Shown piece by piece: positions 25,161 to 35,515 of a stretch of DNA of 64,000 bases. Both the position numbers and the translations under genes were made by a program. The DNA is from Fluviicola sp. GTDB taxonomy: Bacteria > Bacteroidota > Bacteroidia > Flavobacteriales_D > Crocinitomicaceae. Below the pieces are notes generated by a model. That model was not told the DNA's origin and ran no database searches. It saw only the letters and a program-made list of their open reading frames with translations. The stretch spans positions 186,001 to 250,000 of the forward strand of contig NZ_JAQSWB010000004.1 of assembly GCF_029266855.1 (NCBI RefSeq), written 5' to 3'. Numbering within the stretch: the first letter of the stretch is position 1; each line of letters begins with the position of its first letter.

Positions 25161-28100
25161 TTACAAACCTCCCAGGTTAAAGCGGAATCGAATACCCGTA
25201 CTCATGTTACCTGTTGGATAAGAAGTCGCGATCTTCGGATTCGTGATTACCTGATCGTAATAGAACTGAACCATTAAATTTGCCCCGATGTTGTAATCAA
25301 TGGATGATTTAATTGAAATCACTTTCTGACCGGCAGTAGCCTGCTCTGTTGACTCAACTATCTTACGGATTACCGTTAAGTTATCGCGGAAAGTAAAATC
25401 AAAACGGATGTTCAACGGATTCTCAGGTTTGTTCTTACCGATTTTAAACGGCAATCTTACCTTAGGGAATTTATAACCCACACCAACCACTAACTCATTT
25501 CCTAGTACCTCAGTAACTTGGTTGTTGTTTAATGAAAGTGTAGCCGAACGGTCTTTCTTAATTTCAAACTTAGTGATCAAACCTTGTTTTTTAATGTTCC
25601 AGGTTGCATCGAAACCGATCAGCGGAGAAAAACGTTCTGAAATAGTAACTGTTTGAATGTTTCTTTCAGAAATAAAGTTTGCATTCAAATCCCTTGCAGT
25701 TGCCGAACCGTTTTGATCGAATGTTGCATTTAAGTTTGACTGAACCTGTCCAAGAGTTACAGTAGAAGAATATGCATGACGAATAACAAAGTTCTTGGTC
25801 AGTTTCTTCATTCTCTCAAATTTAGCTAAACCGTTATAATTTACAGTCCAGTTTGGCAAAGGCATCGAACTAAACGGATTAGCTGAACGCTTGTTCACTT
25901 TCCCATTCGTGTAAGACGATAAGAAGGCACCGATCACCACTTCCTGCTGAGAGATTCCGTATCCGTCACGGTATCCGCCAAAAACTCCATTGGAATTGCT
26001 GTTCGAAGATCCAAGTAACTCGGATACCTGCTTGGTCGTTTCTCTCATTTGTTTGAAATTCCCGGATTCATAGCCGGCGGACAGCTTCTCAAATGCACTT
26101 CCGATGGAAATGGTAGAGTATGAAAGCGTAGATGTCTGGAAACGGCTTTGAGATTCAAACTGCTCAGAAACATCATTGTATCTGAAGAAGTCATTTGTGT
26201 TCTCAGACATTGTTCTGTTCAAAGACAGATCAACTGTTAAATCTTTCATCGGCTCCAAAGTAGCGCGGGCTGTGAACATCTTATTGTGTGTGATCGTATG
26301 CTGGCGATTCAAGGCTGAATTCTCTACCAACCAACCACGATCTGCCGCAGTCTGGGCAAAGTTATAACCTGTTTCTCTTCCTGTAACAGAATAGGATTGC
26401 TGACCAAAAATGAATCCACCCATTCCCGAACTAAATGCAGGGTTAAATCCTAGAACCTGCGTTCGTTGATTGTATCCCGGTAATAATGTCCCATCTGTTT
26501 GATTATATGTTCCCGAAACATTTCGAACACTCATCAATAAGCGGGCACCGAAGCCAAGAACCGGATTTACCTTATTGTTCTTTTTACGTTTCTGCTGACG
26601 TTCGTGTTTGCGTTTCTTCCGTTCCCACTGGCGGCGTTCCTTTTTGGTCATTTCGTCCAATGGTTTCGGTGGTTTCAACTCTGTAACAGTTTCTTTTCCG
26701 GGCTCTTCCGGTTTCACATTTTCATCTGTTCCTCCTGCCTTTTGTCTTACAGCTGCTCTCGAAGGTGCTCCGCCGGTATTTACCTTTTTAAAGAATGGCA
26801 CTTTGTTATACAGGTTGGTCATATTCGCCTGAAGCGTCGCGTTAACTGTTCTGCTGTTCTGAACAATGTTTCCGTAATCCGGATTAAACGATCCGTCAGC
26901 TTTTTGTGATCCGTCCTGTCCAAGAGGTGCACGCTGCCAGTTATAAGTTCCTGTATATTTCATGTTCCCGGTTAACCAGTCCAGCGCAGGGATTACATTA
27001 AACGGTACGTTGTATGAGAAGGTATAATCATGGGTGTAATCCATTGTTTTACCAAAAGTTCTCATCTGATCCCAAATCGTATCTTTAAAGGTGCGGTAAC
27101 TTTCCGGATTATTCTTACGATCCACTTGCCCGTCTCCCTCATCAAAGATCGAACGGTTATTCGCATTAAAGGTCAGTTTTAAATTTTTGGTCAGATCCCA
27201 TCCTAAACGATAACCTCTGTTCCATTGGAAATTCTTTACATAAACCGGTCTGTACTGGAATGCATTTGCTGAAGTATCGATCGTATTACGAATCTGGCGT
27301 TCATTGTAATTTCGCTGTAAATCATTCGTGAATCCGATGGTTTTCGGTAAGTAACCGATGCTTGTTTCCTTAAGCAAGCCCCACCATTTGGATTTTTGCA
27401 TGAACTTCGTCTTCTTAAACGGCTCGAATGGCTTGTTGTCGAAGGTATAAGCATATACCAAACTACCTCTCCATTGTTTTGTCCGGTCATAATTTGTATT
27501 GAAGTCGCGGTGGAAGCTTTCGCTATAGCCGTATCCAAGTGTCCAATTGGAAACATCATAGAAGTGTGCTTTTTTACCTGCCGCACGTTCTTTTCGAACA
27601 CCCTGGAAGTTATATGATTTGCGCTCGGTATAATCCTGAGCGATCTTTGCAGTTCTTTTTCTTTGTCCGGCTTCGTAATCTCTCAATTTAATATCCGGAT
27701 TAAACGGATCGTATTCAGGGTTAATAATTCCCAGGGAGTAACCATAGAAGAATGGAACCGAAAGTTTAATTCTATTACCCAGGAATTGCCCCAATTGCAG
27801 GTTGGTTTGGAAATCCATTCCAATCTTTTGATTTCGCTGTCTTTCCTGAACGCGTGAATCTACTGCTCCCCAATTCACACCGGAATAATTCCCGGAAAGT
27901 GAGAAACTACCAAAATCTGCTGCTTGTACTTGGAGCTGAGCGATTGCAGCTGATCCTCCTTCATCTACGAAGTCAGTCAAACGCAACTCATTTACCCAAA
28001 CCTGAACACATTTGGCAAGACCATCATCCGCCCATGTTAAAGGCTGATCTTTTTTAGGATTACGAACCCCGATCATGATCGTTTTCACTCCCTGTAAGTT

Positions 28101-31100
28101 CGGACTACCTTTTACTTTTAATCTTCTGTCGGGATTTTGAGGATCAATGATCACATATTCCACATTAGCTGCAATTCCAGAACCAAGCAAGTCATTTCTG
28201 CGTTTTTTCAGGTTCAATAAATCATCGAATATGATTTCCATATTATTGGATTCCGGCCAGATATTATCTGCATTATTGGTACCCCAGGCAGTCAGATTCA
28301 AAGGAAGTTCATATTCGTAATAGTTGTCTACGAAATCAGTTCCCAAACGAACGAATAAGGTTACGTCTTTGTCATGTAATGTATTCGCGATCACTTCTTC
28401 TGCGTGGACATACATTTTCAATTTTTTGTATGTACGAACGTCAAATTGCACATTCTTGTATGCTGCTCTTGCGTCACCATCCTGAAGATTACAAACGTCT
28501 AATGTCAACGATTGCTCATTCATCTGGCGTTGCTGCGGTTGCGAAGGATCGATTTCACGCTGAATTCCCGGAGGAATCTGGTAACCGATAGGTTGTTTTT
28601 CATTATTCTCTTCGAAGTTCAATGCCCCGATATTGAAAGTTGTCAGGTTCGGATCCACTTGGATGATTTCTCCCGGAGAAGTTAAATCCAACAAGTATTT
28701 TCTCCATTCACCGCGAACCAATTCCAATTTTGCGAAACGAACGATTACTTCTTCATCAAAGCCTTTCATGAACATCCGGAAGAAACGGATCGATCTGAAA
28801 TCGCGAATCCCGTTAATTGCTCTCTCCGGTTCTTTGATCGGAACTTTGAACTGATACCATTTTTCCGTTTTGGTAGAATTCGGCGGAGTGTAAGTTACCA
28901 CACTTGTAATGTGATTCTTACCGACAACCATATCTGCCGGACGCAAACTCACCCGGTATTGGAAATAAGCCTCCGATTCGGATAAATTGTTGTCCTGATT
29001 GATATCTTCCAAATCCGGAGTGTTTCTTGCCTGGGTCGGGTAACCTCCGCCATTCGGATTCATGTTATCGGACATCTCTGTTGTAGCAGAGTTGCCTTCC
29101 ATTCCGTTATATTTTTTATATCGTTGGAGGATGTTTAATTGATTCTGATCATATAGATCATCTCTGTAGAAGTTATAATCATCATTTGAAGGATCGGCAA
29201 TCATTTTAGCTTTTGCTTCCGCACTTAATGTCGGATTACTCTGAACCCAATTCACATAAGCTGAATAAGACGAAGTCTCTTCAGATGATTTATAGCCATC
29301 GATCCCGACATCCTGATTAGATCTTGAATTCGGATCGTTATCAAATGCATTCACAATTACTTGCTGAGTGGATACTTTTGCCCATGGAGTAATCACCACC
29401 GGGTAATTAGCGCCTGCATACGGAGGAATTCCGTTCTCAAAGCTTTTTCTTGAATCGGATAATACATCTTCGGAAACATTCCCCAGGTTGAAATACAGAT
29501 CACCACCGGTTAAATTCGGGGTTGCCGTCATCGCATCCTGGTTGAACGGATCTAGGATCCAAAACTGGATGTATTCTACGTTTGCCTGTTCAAAATCATT
29601 GGTTGTTAAAGAACGCATAATCCCTCCCCAACGATCTTCAGGATTTGTGAAAGTACCGTCCGGGTTAACTGTTGAAGTTGTATCGTAGTTATACATCCCA
29701 CGTTCTTTCGGATAGTAACCCAATTCCAAAACCTGAATGGTTGGGATAGATCCATAAGTTAACTGTTGGTTCGGGAAGATATCTGTTTGAAGGACCTGGC
29801 GCATACGACTGTCGAAGATCTGAGACGGATCATCTTTGATATGCTGAGGCGTTAAATTATTTGACTGATAAAAAAGCGGGTCAATTAAATACCAGGCGAT
29901 CTTTGATCTTTTAAACCCGTTGTTTAGGTTTTTCGAAGAACCTTCCGGGAACAGGTCGTTCTGTCCCTGAGGAGTTGACGCTATCCGCCATGCACTCTGT
30001 GTTCTTAAATCAATTGTACTCTGGCTTCCTTCAAAATCATCCACATAAGAAATTCCGGCTTTGGAAATGGCTTTTGGCGTTCCGGGAATCAGGTGTGCAA
30101 ATTCACCTTTGAACGTCATAAAAGATTTTTCCTTCGTGGAGAGAACCGGTAAGAGATCAATGAACTTCGTCAAAAACGGCAATTCGGTTCTATAATTGAT
30201 ATCGAAACCAACGACATTATTTTTATAAGGTTCACTTCCGAAATCCACTTTCTGAGTCACCGGACGTTCCATCATTCTAAGCCAGGTAGCTCCGACGTTG
30301 AAATCTTTATTGATGCGGTAGTTCAGGTGTGTCCCGACCATCGATTTGGATTGGAAACCAAAGACCGAATTACTTTCAATTGAAATTTTGATCGGAGTAT
30401 TTGATTCCAGAACCCCCGTATTGAGGATCTTTACACGACCCAAATTATAATCTACGGTATAATCCTGTCCTTCTACCATTGGAATTCCACCAGCAGTAAC
30501 TTTCACAGCTCCTTCCGGAACATTCAATGCGTTCAAAGAAATATCCGATGTAACAGAAGACTGGTATTCACCTTTAAAGACAAAACGATTCTTGCTTGGT
30601 ATTTGCTGAGCTGCGGTTTTCGTCGAATCGTATAATTCAGTGTAGGCGATCGTATTTGCAATTACGTCCGGCATTCCGTTTGCCATCAGTTTTTGTTTCA
30701 ATACTCCACCGAAAGGCTCTGTTGTAGAAAACATTACCCGTCCGTTCTTGGTATTGATCGTACCACCGGTTTCGGCCCTTTGCCCGTTATACATAATCGG
30801 CACGAAGTCGAACAATCCATCTGAGAACTGCTGGTTATTGACATTTAAGCGGTCCATTTCCACCAGGGTGATGATTTGTTTGTCATCCAAGCCGGAATAA
30901 GGGAAAATCGGAGCTAAAACAGATGTTTCGGGATTATTGTAAAAGATATTTAATTTAAAGCCGTTCTGATCAACCTGGTATGCACCGATCGAATAAATAT
31001 TTTTCATCATCAAATCCCACAACTTTAATGTCGGGTTTGTAATGGTTGGTTTCAACAACTTCAGATACAAGGCATTCTGACCCGCGACACCATCCGTTGA

Positions 31101-32534
31101 AAACTCACCTACCTGGTGTGTCTCTCCCCTGTACGTGTATTCGTAGGCAACTGCCAAGACCTCATCATTATTCAAGGGCTGACTCAGGGAAATAAATCCC
31201 AGCAAGGCATTATAGGTATATTCCGATTCACTCAATTTTCGGGCATTCTCCACTTTTTCGTATTCAATAGCCTGTTGGAACGGGCCCGGTGAAGTTGTTT
31301 GAGAAGATAATTCCGAAACCGCGCCGTTGAATCCGCGAATAGCTGGACTAGAAGGGCCGGCAGTCAAATAGGTATAAAGTCCGTTTGAAGTTTCATTATC
31401 CGGTAATGGTGACGTGGATAAGTTGCCCGGGTTCCCCTGTACGTTTGCCGGCTGGGACTCACCCAAATCAGTGAACGCCAATATATTCCGGGAATTTTCC
31501 GTGTTATTGACCCTGTTGGTAACCCAAACCTCCATTCTTGTAACATAGGTCTCAGAAGCCACATTCGGCATTTGAGCCATTGCAGTGTTATACTGGTCAC
31601 GGAAGAATAAATTCAGGAAATAATGGCGATTCGCTTCGTAATTATCCGCTGTAACCTCGAAAGGTTGAATCTGGGCTTTCCCGGTAATATTAATTTCCGT
31701 TCTTTTTCCTTTGGAAGAAGCACCGATAGCATCCACGGTTAAATCTCCGAAACGCAATTTGGCGTATGCACCGAATAATGTTTGCGACCCGGGGATTAAA
31801 GCTCCGAAAGACGGAAAACTAACATTCCCCAACTCAATGCGCTGAATGATCTGATCTTCATCACCGGAATAACCCAGTTTCGTAACGTTATCAAAGTCAA
31901 ACGCCGCCTGTGTATTATAACTTGCACTTAATTTCAGCTTTGTCCCGATTTGCCCTACAAGATTCATCTGAATCTGCTGCTGGAAATCAAAACGAGTAAT
32001 TTTCCGTTGTTTTACCGGTAAGATCGGATTATCGTAACGGGAAGTATTTACCCCGAAAGCCAACTCAATTGATCCTTGCGGACGAATAGTAATTTCATCG
32101 GATCCGAAGAAGCTGGTAAATACTTTGGATGGAATTTTGATCGGAAATTCAAGAGCCCTGTCTTCTTCTGTCTGCTGGTCAATTTTATCTTTCCAATTCT
32201 CCTTTAATGATTTTTGACGCTCGTACTCCAAATACTCTTCAAGAGTCATCATGGAAGGATTCCGGTAATTTAAATTGGAACTTCCCATTGTTTCGGAGAA
32301 AATATATTTCCCTGTTACCGGATCAAAAACGATATTTCTTTTCACTCCGGAAGGATCCCCCAAATCAAAAGTCTGAGGATTGTTTTGAGTCGGATCCAGC
32401 GGATTGGTAATCGGAAATGGCAATGTAGTATCCGGCGGGGTTTGTCCCCAGAATACAAGCGATACAAAACAGAAAACAACCGTTGAAAACAGTTGCATCA
32501 CTCTTGTGTAGTTAGCGTTCAAAATTTTTTCCAA
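25161..32534 (-). CDS. sprA: Type IX secretion translocon SprA (Sov)
   Basis: 2457 residues, normal for this giant single-chain outer-membrane barrel. A signal peptide (about residues 13-30, 'MQLFSTVVFCFVSLVFWGQ') follows a short leader; the ATG at residue 13 is an alternative start. Blocks of the SprA family recur along the chain: 'PIKIPSKVFTSFFGSDEITIRPQG', 'FRMFMKGFDEEVIVRFAKLELVRGEWRKYL', 'WVNELRLTDF' and many amphipathic strands to the C-terminus. It forms the 36-strand channel through which T9SS cargo leaves the periplasm. A Lys/Arg-rich insertion lies near 1962-1990. Cargoes in this window include the M43 protease and the two proteins at 35.5-39.1 kb. It follows ruvA by 4 bases. Confidence 0.96.
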   Translation of the reverse strand: MEKILNANYTRVMQLFSTVVFCFVSLVFWGQTPPDTTLPFPITNPLDPTQNNPQTFDLGDPSGVKRNIVFDPVTGKYIFSETMGSSNLNYRNPSMMTLEEYLEYERQKSLKENWKDKIDQQTEEDRALEFPIKIPSKVFTSFFGSDEITIRPQGSIELAFGVNTSRYDNPILPVKQRKITRFDFQQQIQMNLVGQIGTKLKLSASYNTQAAFDFDNVTKLGYSGDEDQIIQRIELGNVSFPSFGALIPGSQTLFGAYAKLRFGDLTVDAIGASSKGKRTEINITGKAQIQPFEVTADNYEANRHYFLNLFFRDQYNTAMAQMPNVASETYVTRMEVWVTNRVNNTENSRNILAFTDLGESQPANVQGNPGNLSTSPLPDNETSNGLYTYLTAGPSSPAIRGFNGAVSELSSQTTSPGPFQQAIEYEKVENARKLSESEYTYNALLGFISLSQPLNNDEVLAVAYEYTYRGETHQVGEFSTDGVAGQNALYLKLLKPTITNPTLKLWDLMMKNIYSIGAYQVDQNGFKLNIFYNNPETSVLAPIFPYSGLDDKQIITLVEMDRLNVNNQQFSDGLFDFVPIMYNGQRAETGGTINTKNGRVMFSTTEPFGGVLKQKLMANGMPDVIANTIAYTELYDSTKTAAQQIPSKNRFVFKGEYQSSVTSDISLNALNVPEGAVKVTAGGIPMVEGQDYTVDYNLGRVKILNTGVLESNTPIKISIESNSVFGFQSKSMVGTHLNYRINKDFNVGATWLRMMERPVTQKVDFGSEPYKNNVVGFDINYRTELPFLTKFIDLLPVLSTKEKSFMTFKGEFAHLIPGTPKAISKAGISYVDDFEGSQSTIDLRTQSAWRIASTPQGQNDLFPEGSSKNLNNGFKRSKIAWYLIDPLFYQSNNLTPQHIKDDPSQIFDSRMRQVLQTDIFPNQQLTYGSIPTIQVLELGYYPKERGMYNYDTTSTVNPDGTFTNPEDRWGGIMRSLTTNDFEQANVEYIQFWILDPFNQDAMTATPNLTGGDLYFNLGNVSEDVLSDSRKSFENGIPPYAGANYPVVITPWAKVSTQQVIVNAFDNDPNSRSNQDVGIDGYKSSEETSSYSAYVNWVQSNPTLSAEAKAKMIADPSNDDYNFYRDDLYDQNQLNILQRYKKYNGMEGNSATTEMSDNMNPNGGGYPTQARNTPDLEDINQDNNLSESEAYFQYRVSLRPADMVVGKNHITSVVTYTPPNSTKTEKWYQFKVPIKEPERAINGIRDFRSIRFFRMFMKGFDEEVIVRFAKLELVRGEWRKYLLDLTSPGEIIQVDPNLTTFNIGALNFEENNEKQPIGYQIPPGIQREIDPSQPQQRQMNEQSLTLDVCNLQDGDARAAYKNVQFDVRTYKKLKMYVHAEEVIANTLHDKDVTLFVRLGTDFVDNYYEYELPLNLTAWGTNNADNIWPESNNMEIIFDDLLNLKKRRNDLLGSGIAANVEYVIIDPQNPDRRLKVKGSPNLQGVKTIMIGVRNPKKDQPLTWADDGLAKCVQVWVNELRLTDFVDEGGSAAIAQLQVQAADFGSFSLSGNYSGVNWGAVDSRVQERQRNQKIGMDFQTNLQLGQFLGNRIKLSVPFFYGYSLGIINPEYDPFNPDIKLRDYEAGQRKRTAKIAQDYTERKSYNFQGVRKERAAGKKAHFYDVSNWTLGYGYSESFHRDFNTNYDRTKQWRGSLVYAYTFDNKPFEPFKKTKFMQKSKWWGLLKETSIGYLPKTIGFTNDLQRNYNERQIRNTIDTSANAFQYRPVYVKNFQWNRGYRLGWDLTKNLKLTFNANNRSIFDEGDGQVDRKNNPESYRTFKDTIWDQMRTFGKTMDYTHDYTFSYNVPFNVIPALDWLTGNMKYTGTYNWQRAPLGQDGSQKADGSFNPDYGNIVQNSRTVNATLQANMTNLYNKVPFFKKVNTGGAPSRAAVRQKAGGTDENVKPEEPGKETVTELKPPKPLDEMTKKERRQWERKKRKHERQQKRKKNNKVNPVLGFGARLLMSVRNVSGTYNQTDGTLLPGYNQRTQVLGFNPAFSSGMGGFIFGQQSYSVTGRETGYNFAQTAADRGWLVENSALNRQHTITHNKMFTARATLEPMKDLTVDLSLNRTMSENTNDFFRYNDVSEQFESQSRFQTSTLSYSTISIGSAFEKLSAGYESGNFKQMRETTKQVSELLGSSNSNSNGVFGGYRDGYGISQQEVVIGAFLSSYTNGKVNKRSANPFSSMPLPNWTVNYNGLAKFERMKKLTKNFVIRHAYSSTVTLGQVQSNLNATFDQNGSATARDLNANFISERNIQTVTISERFSPLIGFDATWNIKKQGLITKFEIKKDRSATLSLNNNQVTEVLGNELVVGVGYKFPKVRLPFKIGKNKPENPLNIRFDFTFRDNLTVIRKIVESTEQATAGQKVISIKSSIDYNIGANLMVQFYYDQVITNPKIATSYPTGNMSTGIRFRFNLGGL

Positions 32535-32538
32535 GTGT

Positions 32539-33117
32539 TTATAATATTTTCAGTGCCCCTTTAATTAATTCTTCCACAGTTTCATCACCGGTGGCAATTT
32601 TTTCTATTGCTTTCTCTGCCGATTTTTTATCAAAACCTAAAGAAATCAAAGCAGTTAACGCATCAAATCGATTTGTATTGTTTCCGACAAAAATATTTGT
32701 CGGATCATTCCACTCCACCTTCAACATCTTATCTTTCAAATCGATAATAACCCGTTGGGCTGTTTTTGCGCCAATTCCTTTTATCGCTTGTATAGAACGT
32801 ACATCTTCCGTTTGTATTGCATTGGCGATTTCATTCGGAGACATGGATGAGAGCATTAAGATCGCTGTATTAGGTCCTATTCCGGAAACAGACAGTAAGA
32901 GATTGAACACATCACGCTCTTCAGAAGTAGCAAAACCAAAGAGCAGATGGGCATCTTCACGAATAATTTGCTGTGTTAAAACCTTCACGGATTCAGTGGT
33001 TCCGATTGCCGAAAAGGTATTCAGAGATATCTTCACAAAGTATCCCACACCACCACATTCTACGATCAGGTTGGTTGGATTTTTCTCGATTAAGCGTCCG
33101 TTCAGATGTGCGATCAT
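32539..33117 (-). CDS. ruvA: Holliday junction DNA helicase subunit RuvA
   Basis: 192 residues. An OB-fold N-terminal domain ('MIAHLNGRLIEKNPTNLIVECGGVGYFVKI') is followed by two helix-hairpin-helix motifs ('LLSVSGIGPNTAILMLS' and 'IQAIKGIGAKTAQRVIIDL'). The C-terminal RuvB-contacting helix bundle ends the protein ('DALTALISLGFDKKSAEKAI'). A tetramer binds the four-way junction and loads RuvB for branch migration. ruvB is not in the window. It lies between maeB and sprA, an order I recall as common in Flavobacteriia. Confidence 0.97.
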   Translation of the reverse strand: MIAHLNGRLIEKNPTNLIVECGGVGYFVKISLNTFSAIGTTESVKVLTQQIIREDAHLLFGFATSEERDVFNLLLSVSGIGPNTAILMLSSMSPNEIANAIQTEDVRSIQAIKGIGAKTAQRVIIDLKDKMLKVEWNDPTNIFVGNNTNRFDALTALISLGFDKKSAEKAIEKIATGDETVEELIKGALKIL

Positions 33118-33129
33118 CGTTCTTATTTT

Positions 33130-35394
33130 CTATTTAGTTTGTGCATCAACAACTGCAACCTTCACCATATTTACAATTTCACGCACGGATGAGCCCATTT
33201 GCAATACATGAATGGATTTTCTCAATCCCACCAAAACCGGTCCGATTGCATCCGAATCAGTCATTTCCTGAAGTAATTTATATGCAATATTTCCGGATGA
33301 AAGGTTGGGGAAAATCAGGGTGTTCACTTCTCTGTTGGCCAATTGCGAAAAAGAAAACTTTTCATTCATCAGCTCGTTGTTTAGAGCGAAATTCGCCTGA
33401 ACTTCTCCGTCGACAATTAATGTCGGGTGATTTTCATGCAGTATCTTTACCGCTTCAGCCATCTTTTCGGAATCCTCACCCGGGGCAGAGCCGAAGTTCG
33501 AATAACTCAGCAAAGCTATTTTTGGAATAACCTTAAACTTTCGCAGTGTTTTAGCAACGTTGAATGTTATTTCCGCGATCTCGCAGGCAGTTGGATTTTT
33601 GTTAATCGTGGTATCTGCCAAAAAGATCGGTCCTCTTTTCGTGTTCAAAATATAAACCCCTGAAACCGTATTCACGTCTTTTTCCAAACCGATCACCTGA
33701 ATTGCAGGACGAACGACATCTCTGTAATTCCGTGTTAAACCGGAGATCATTGCATCAGCATCTCCCAACTCCACCATCATGGCCCCAAAATGATTCCGTT
33801 CACGCATCAGTTGGATCGCTTCATATTCTGTAACCCCTTTACGTTTGCGTTTTTCAAAGAAGGACTTTCCATAAATTTGTCGACGCATTTTTTCCGTATC
33901 CGATTTCGGATCGATGATAGTAATATTCGGTATCTCAATAGAGTATTCTACGATTAAAGCTTCTATTACTCTTCTTTTTCCTAATAAGATCGGGATACAA
34001 ACTCCTTCTTCAGTAGCTGTTTGAGCTGCTTTCAGGATCTTCACATTATCTGCTTCAGCAAAAACTACCCGTTTCGGGTTGTTTTGTGCTTTAGTGGTTA
34101 ACTGTCGAACCAATTTATTATCTAATCCCAATCTCTTTTTAAGGATCATTTCGTATTCATGCCAATCCGTAATCGGATTCTTTGCGATTCCTGATTCCAT
34201 AGCTGCACGAGCCACTGCAGGAGCAACATGATAAATCAAGCGCGGATCCAAAGGTTTCGGAATAATTTGTTCTCTTCCGAAGGAAATATGTTTTTCGCCG
34301 TAAGCTTCGATTACTTCTTCCGGAATAGTCTCTTTTGCCAGGTTAGCAATTGCTTTCACCGCTGCTAATTTCATTTCTTCATTAATCCCGGTAGCCCTTA
34401 CATCCAAAGCACCTCTGAAAATGAATGGAAATCCAAGCACGTTATTTACCTGGTTAGGATGGTCCGAGCGACCTGTCGCCATAATAATATCGTTACGGGT
34501 TGCCATTGCATCCTTGTAAGATATTTCAGGATCGGGGTTTGCCAATGCAAAAACGATCGGGTTCTTTGCCATTGAAGCAACCATATCTTTTGAAACAATA
34601 TTTCCTTTTGACAATCCGATAAATACATCTGCTCCCTTGAAAGATTCTTGCAGGGTTGAATCCTTCTTATGCGTTGCAAAAATCTGTTTCATTTCATCCA
34701 AATCAGTTCTTGCAGCATGGATCAATCCTTTGCTATCGAACATAAAGATGTTATTTACAGAGGCACCCAAGGCCATATATAGTTTGGCGCAGGAAATTGC
34801 AGCAGCTCCCGCTCCCGAGATCACGAATTTAACCTTCCCGATTTTCTTTTTAGCCAGTTCCAAAGCATTTAATAAAGCCGCCGCAGAAATAATCGCAGTT
34901 CCATGCTGATCATCATGCATCAGCGGGATATCCAATTCCTCTTTTAAACGGCGTTCTATTTCAAAAGCTTCGGGAGCCTTAATATCTTCCAGGTTAATCC
35001 CACCAAATGTAGGAGCAATTGCTTTAACTGTTTGAATGAACAATTCGGGGTCCTTTGCATCGATTTCAATATCAAACACATCGATATCTGCAAAGATCTT
35101 GAAGAGTAAGCCTTTTCCCTCCATTACCGGTTTGGATGCCAGCGGACCGATATCACCCAAACCAAGAACAGCAGTTCCGTTTGAAATTACTGCTACAAGA
35201 TTTGCTTTGCTCGTGTACTTATAAACATCGGCAGGATTCTCAGCAATCTTTAAACATGGTTCGGCTACTCCCGGGGAATATGCCAAAGACAGATCACGCT
35301 GAGATGCATAAGGTTTTGTTGGAACGACCTCAATTTTGCCAGGTCTTCCAGAAGCATGATAATCTAACGCGTCTTGTTTGCGAACTTTTGCCAT
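33130..35394 (-). CDS. maeB: NADP-dependent malic enzyme with C-terminal phosphotransacetylase-like domain
   Basis: 754 residues. The malic-enzyme half (about 1-425) has 'RDLSLAYSPGVAEPC', 'DDQHGTAIISAAALLNAL' and the NAD(P) loop 'VISGAGAAAISCAKL'. The second half (about 430-754) is a phosphate acetyltransferase-like domain ('AQNNPKRVVFAEADNVKILKAA', 'LSYSNFGSAPGEDSEKMAEAV'). It decarboxylates malate to pyruvate with NADP reduction; in this class the PTA-like domain is thought to be regulatory rather than catalytic. It heads the long minus-strand run. No exact promoter motif was found upstream. Confidence 0.95.
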   Translation of the reverse strand: MAKVRKQDALDYHASGRPGKIEVVPTKPYASQRDLSLAYSPGVAEPCLKIAENPADVYKYTSKANLVAVISNGTAVLGLGDIGPLASKPVMEGKGLLFKIFADIDVFDIEIDAKDPELFIQTVKAIAPTFGGINLEDIKAPEAFEIERRLKEELDIPLMHDDQHGTAIISAAALLNALELAKKKIGKVKFVISGAGAAAISCAKLYMALGASVNNIFMFDSKGLIHAARTDLDEMKQIFATHKKDSTLQESFKGADVFIGLSKGNIVSKDMVASMAKNPIVFALANPDPEISYKDAMATRNDIIMATGRSDHPNQVNNVLGFPFIFRGALDVRATGINEEMKLAAVKAIANLAKETIPEEVIEAYGEKHISFGREQIIPKPLDPRLIYHVAPAVARAAMESGIAKNPITDWHEYEMILKKRLGLDNKLVRQLTTKAQNNPKRVVFAEADNVKILKAAQTATEEGVCIPILLGKRRVIEALIVEYSIEIPNITIIDPKSDTEKMRRQIYGKSFFEKRKRKGVTEYEAIQLMRERNHFGAMMVELGDADAMISGLTRNYRDVVRPAIQVIGLEKDVNTVSGVYILNTKRGPIFLADTTINKNPTACEIAEITFNVAKTLRKFKVIPKIALLSYSNFGSAPGEDSEKMAEAVKILHENHPTLIVDGEVQANFALNNELMNEKFSFSQLANREVNTLIFPNLSSGNIAYKLLQEMTDSDAIGPVLVGLRKSIHVLQMGSSVREIVNMVKVAVVDAQTK

Positions 35395-35460
35395 ATAAAT
35401 GAGATTGTAAGGGGCGATAAAGTTAATAAATCTTAATACAAGAGCACCAAAACTTCGTAT

Positions 35461-35496
35461 AAAAAGAAAGCCCCGGCATTTATTGCCGGGGCTTTC
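35461..35496 (-). terminator. Rho-independent terminator of the Omp28-like cargo gene
   Basis: A perfect 12-base stem (AAAGCCCCGGCA at 35467-35478 with TGCCGGGGCTTT at 35484-35495) and a five-base loop are followed on the minus strand by CTTTTT. It ends the gene at 35516-37354 and insulates maeB from read-through. Confidence 0.9.
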
Positions 35497-35515
35497 CCAA
35501 TTTATTATTTGTGAA

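Noticed and set aside
33141-33530. 129-residue plus-strand frame
   Set aside because: Antisense shadow of the phosphotransacetylase-like part of maeB, with basic and Gln-rich composition and no motif.
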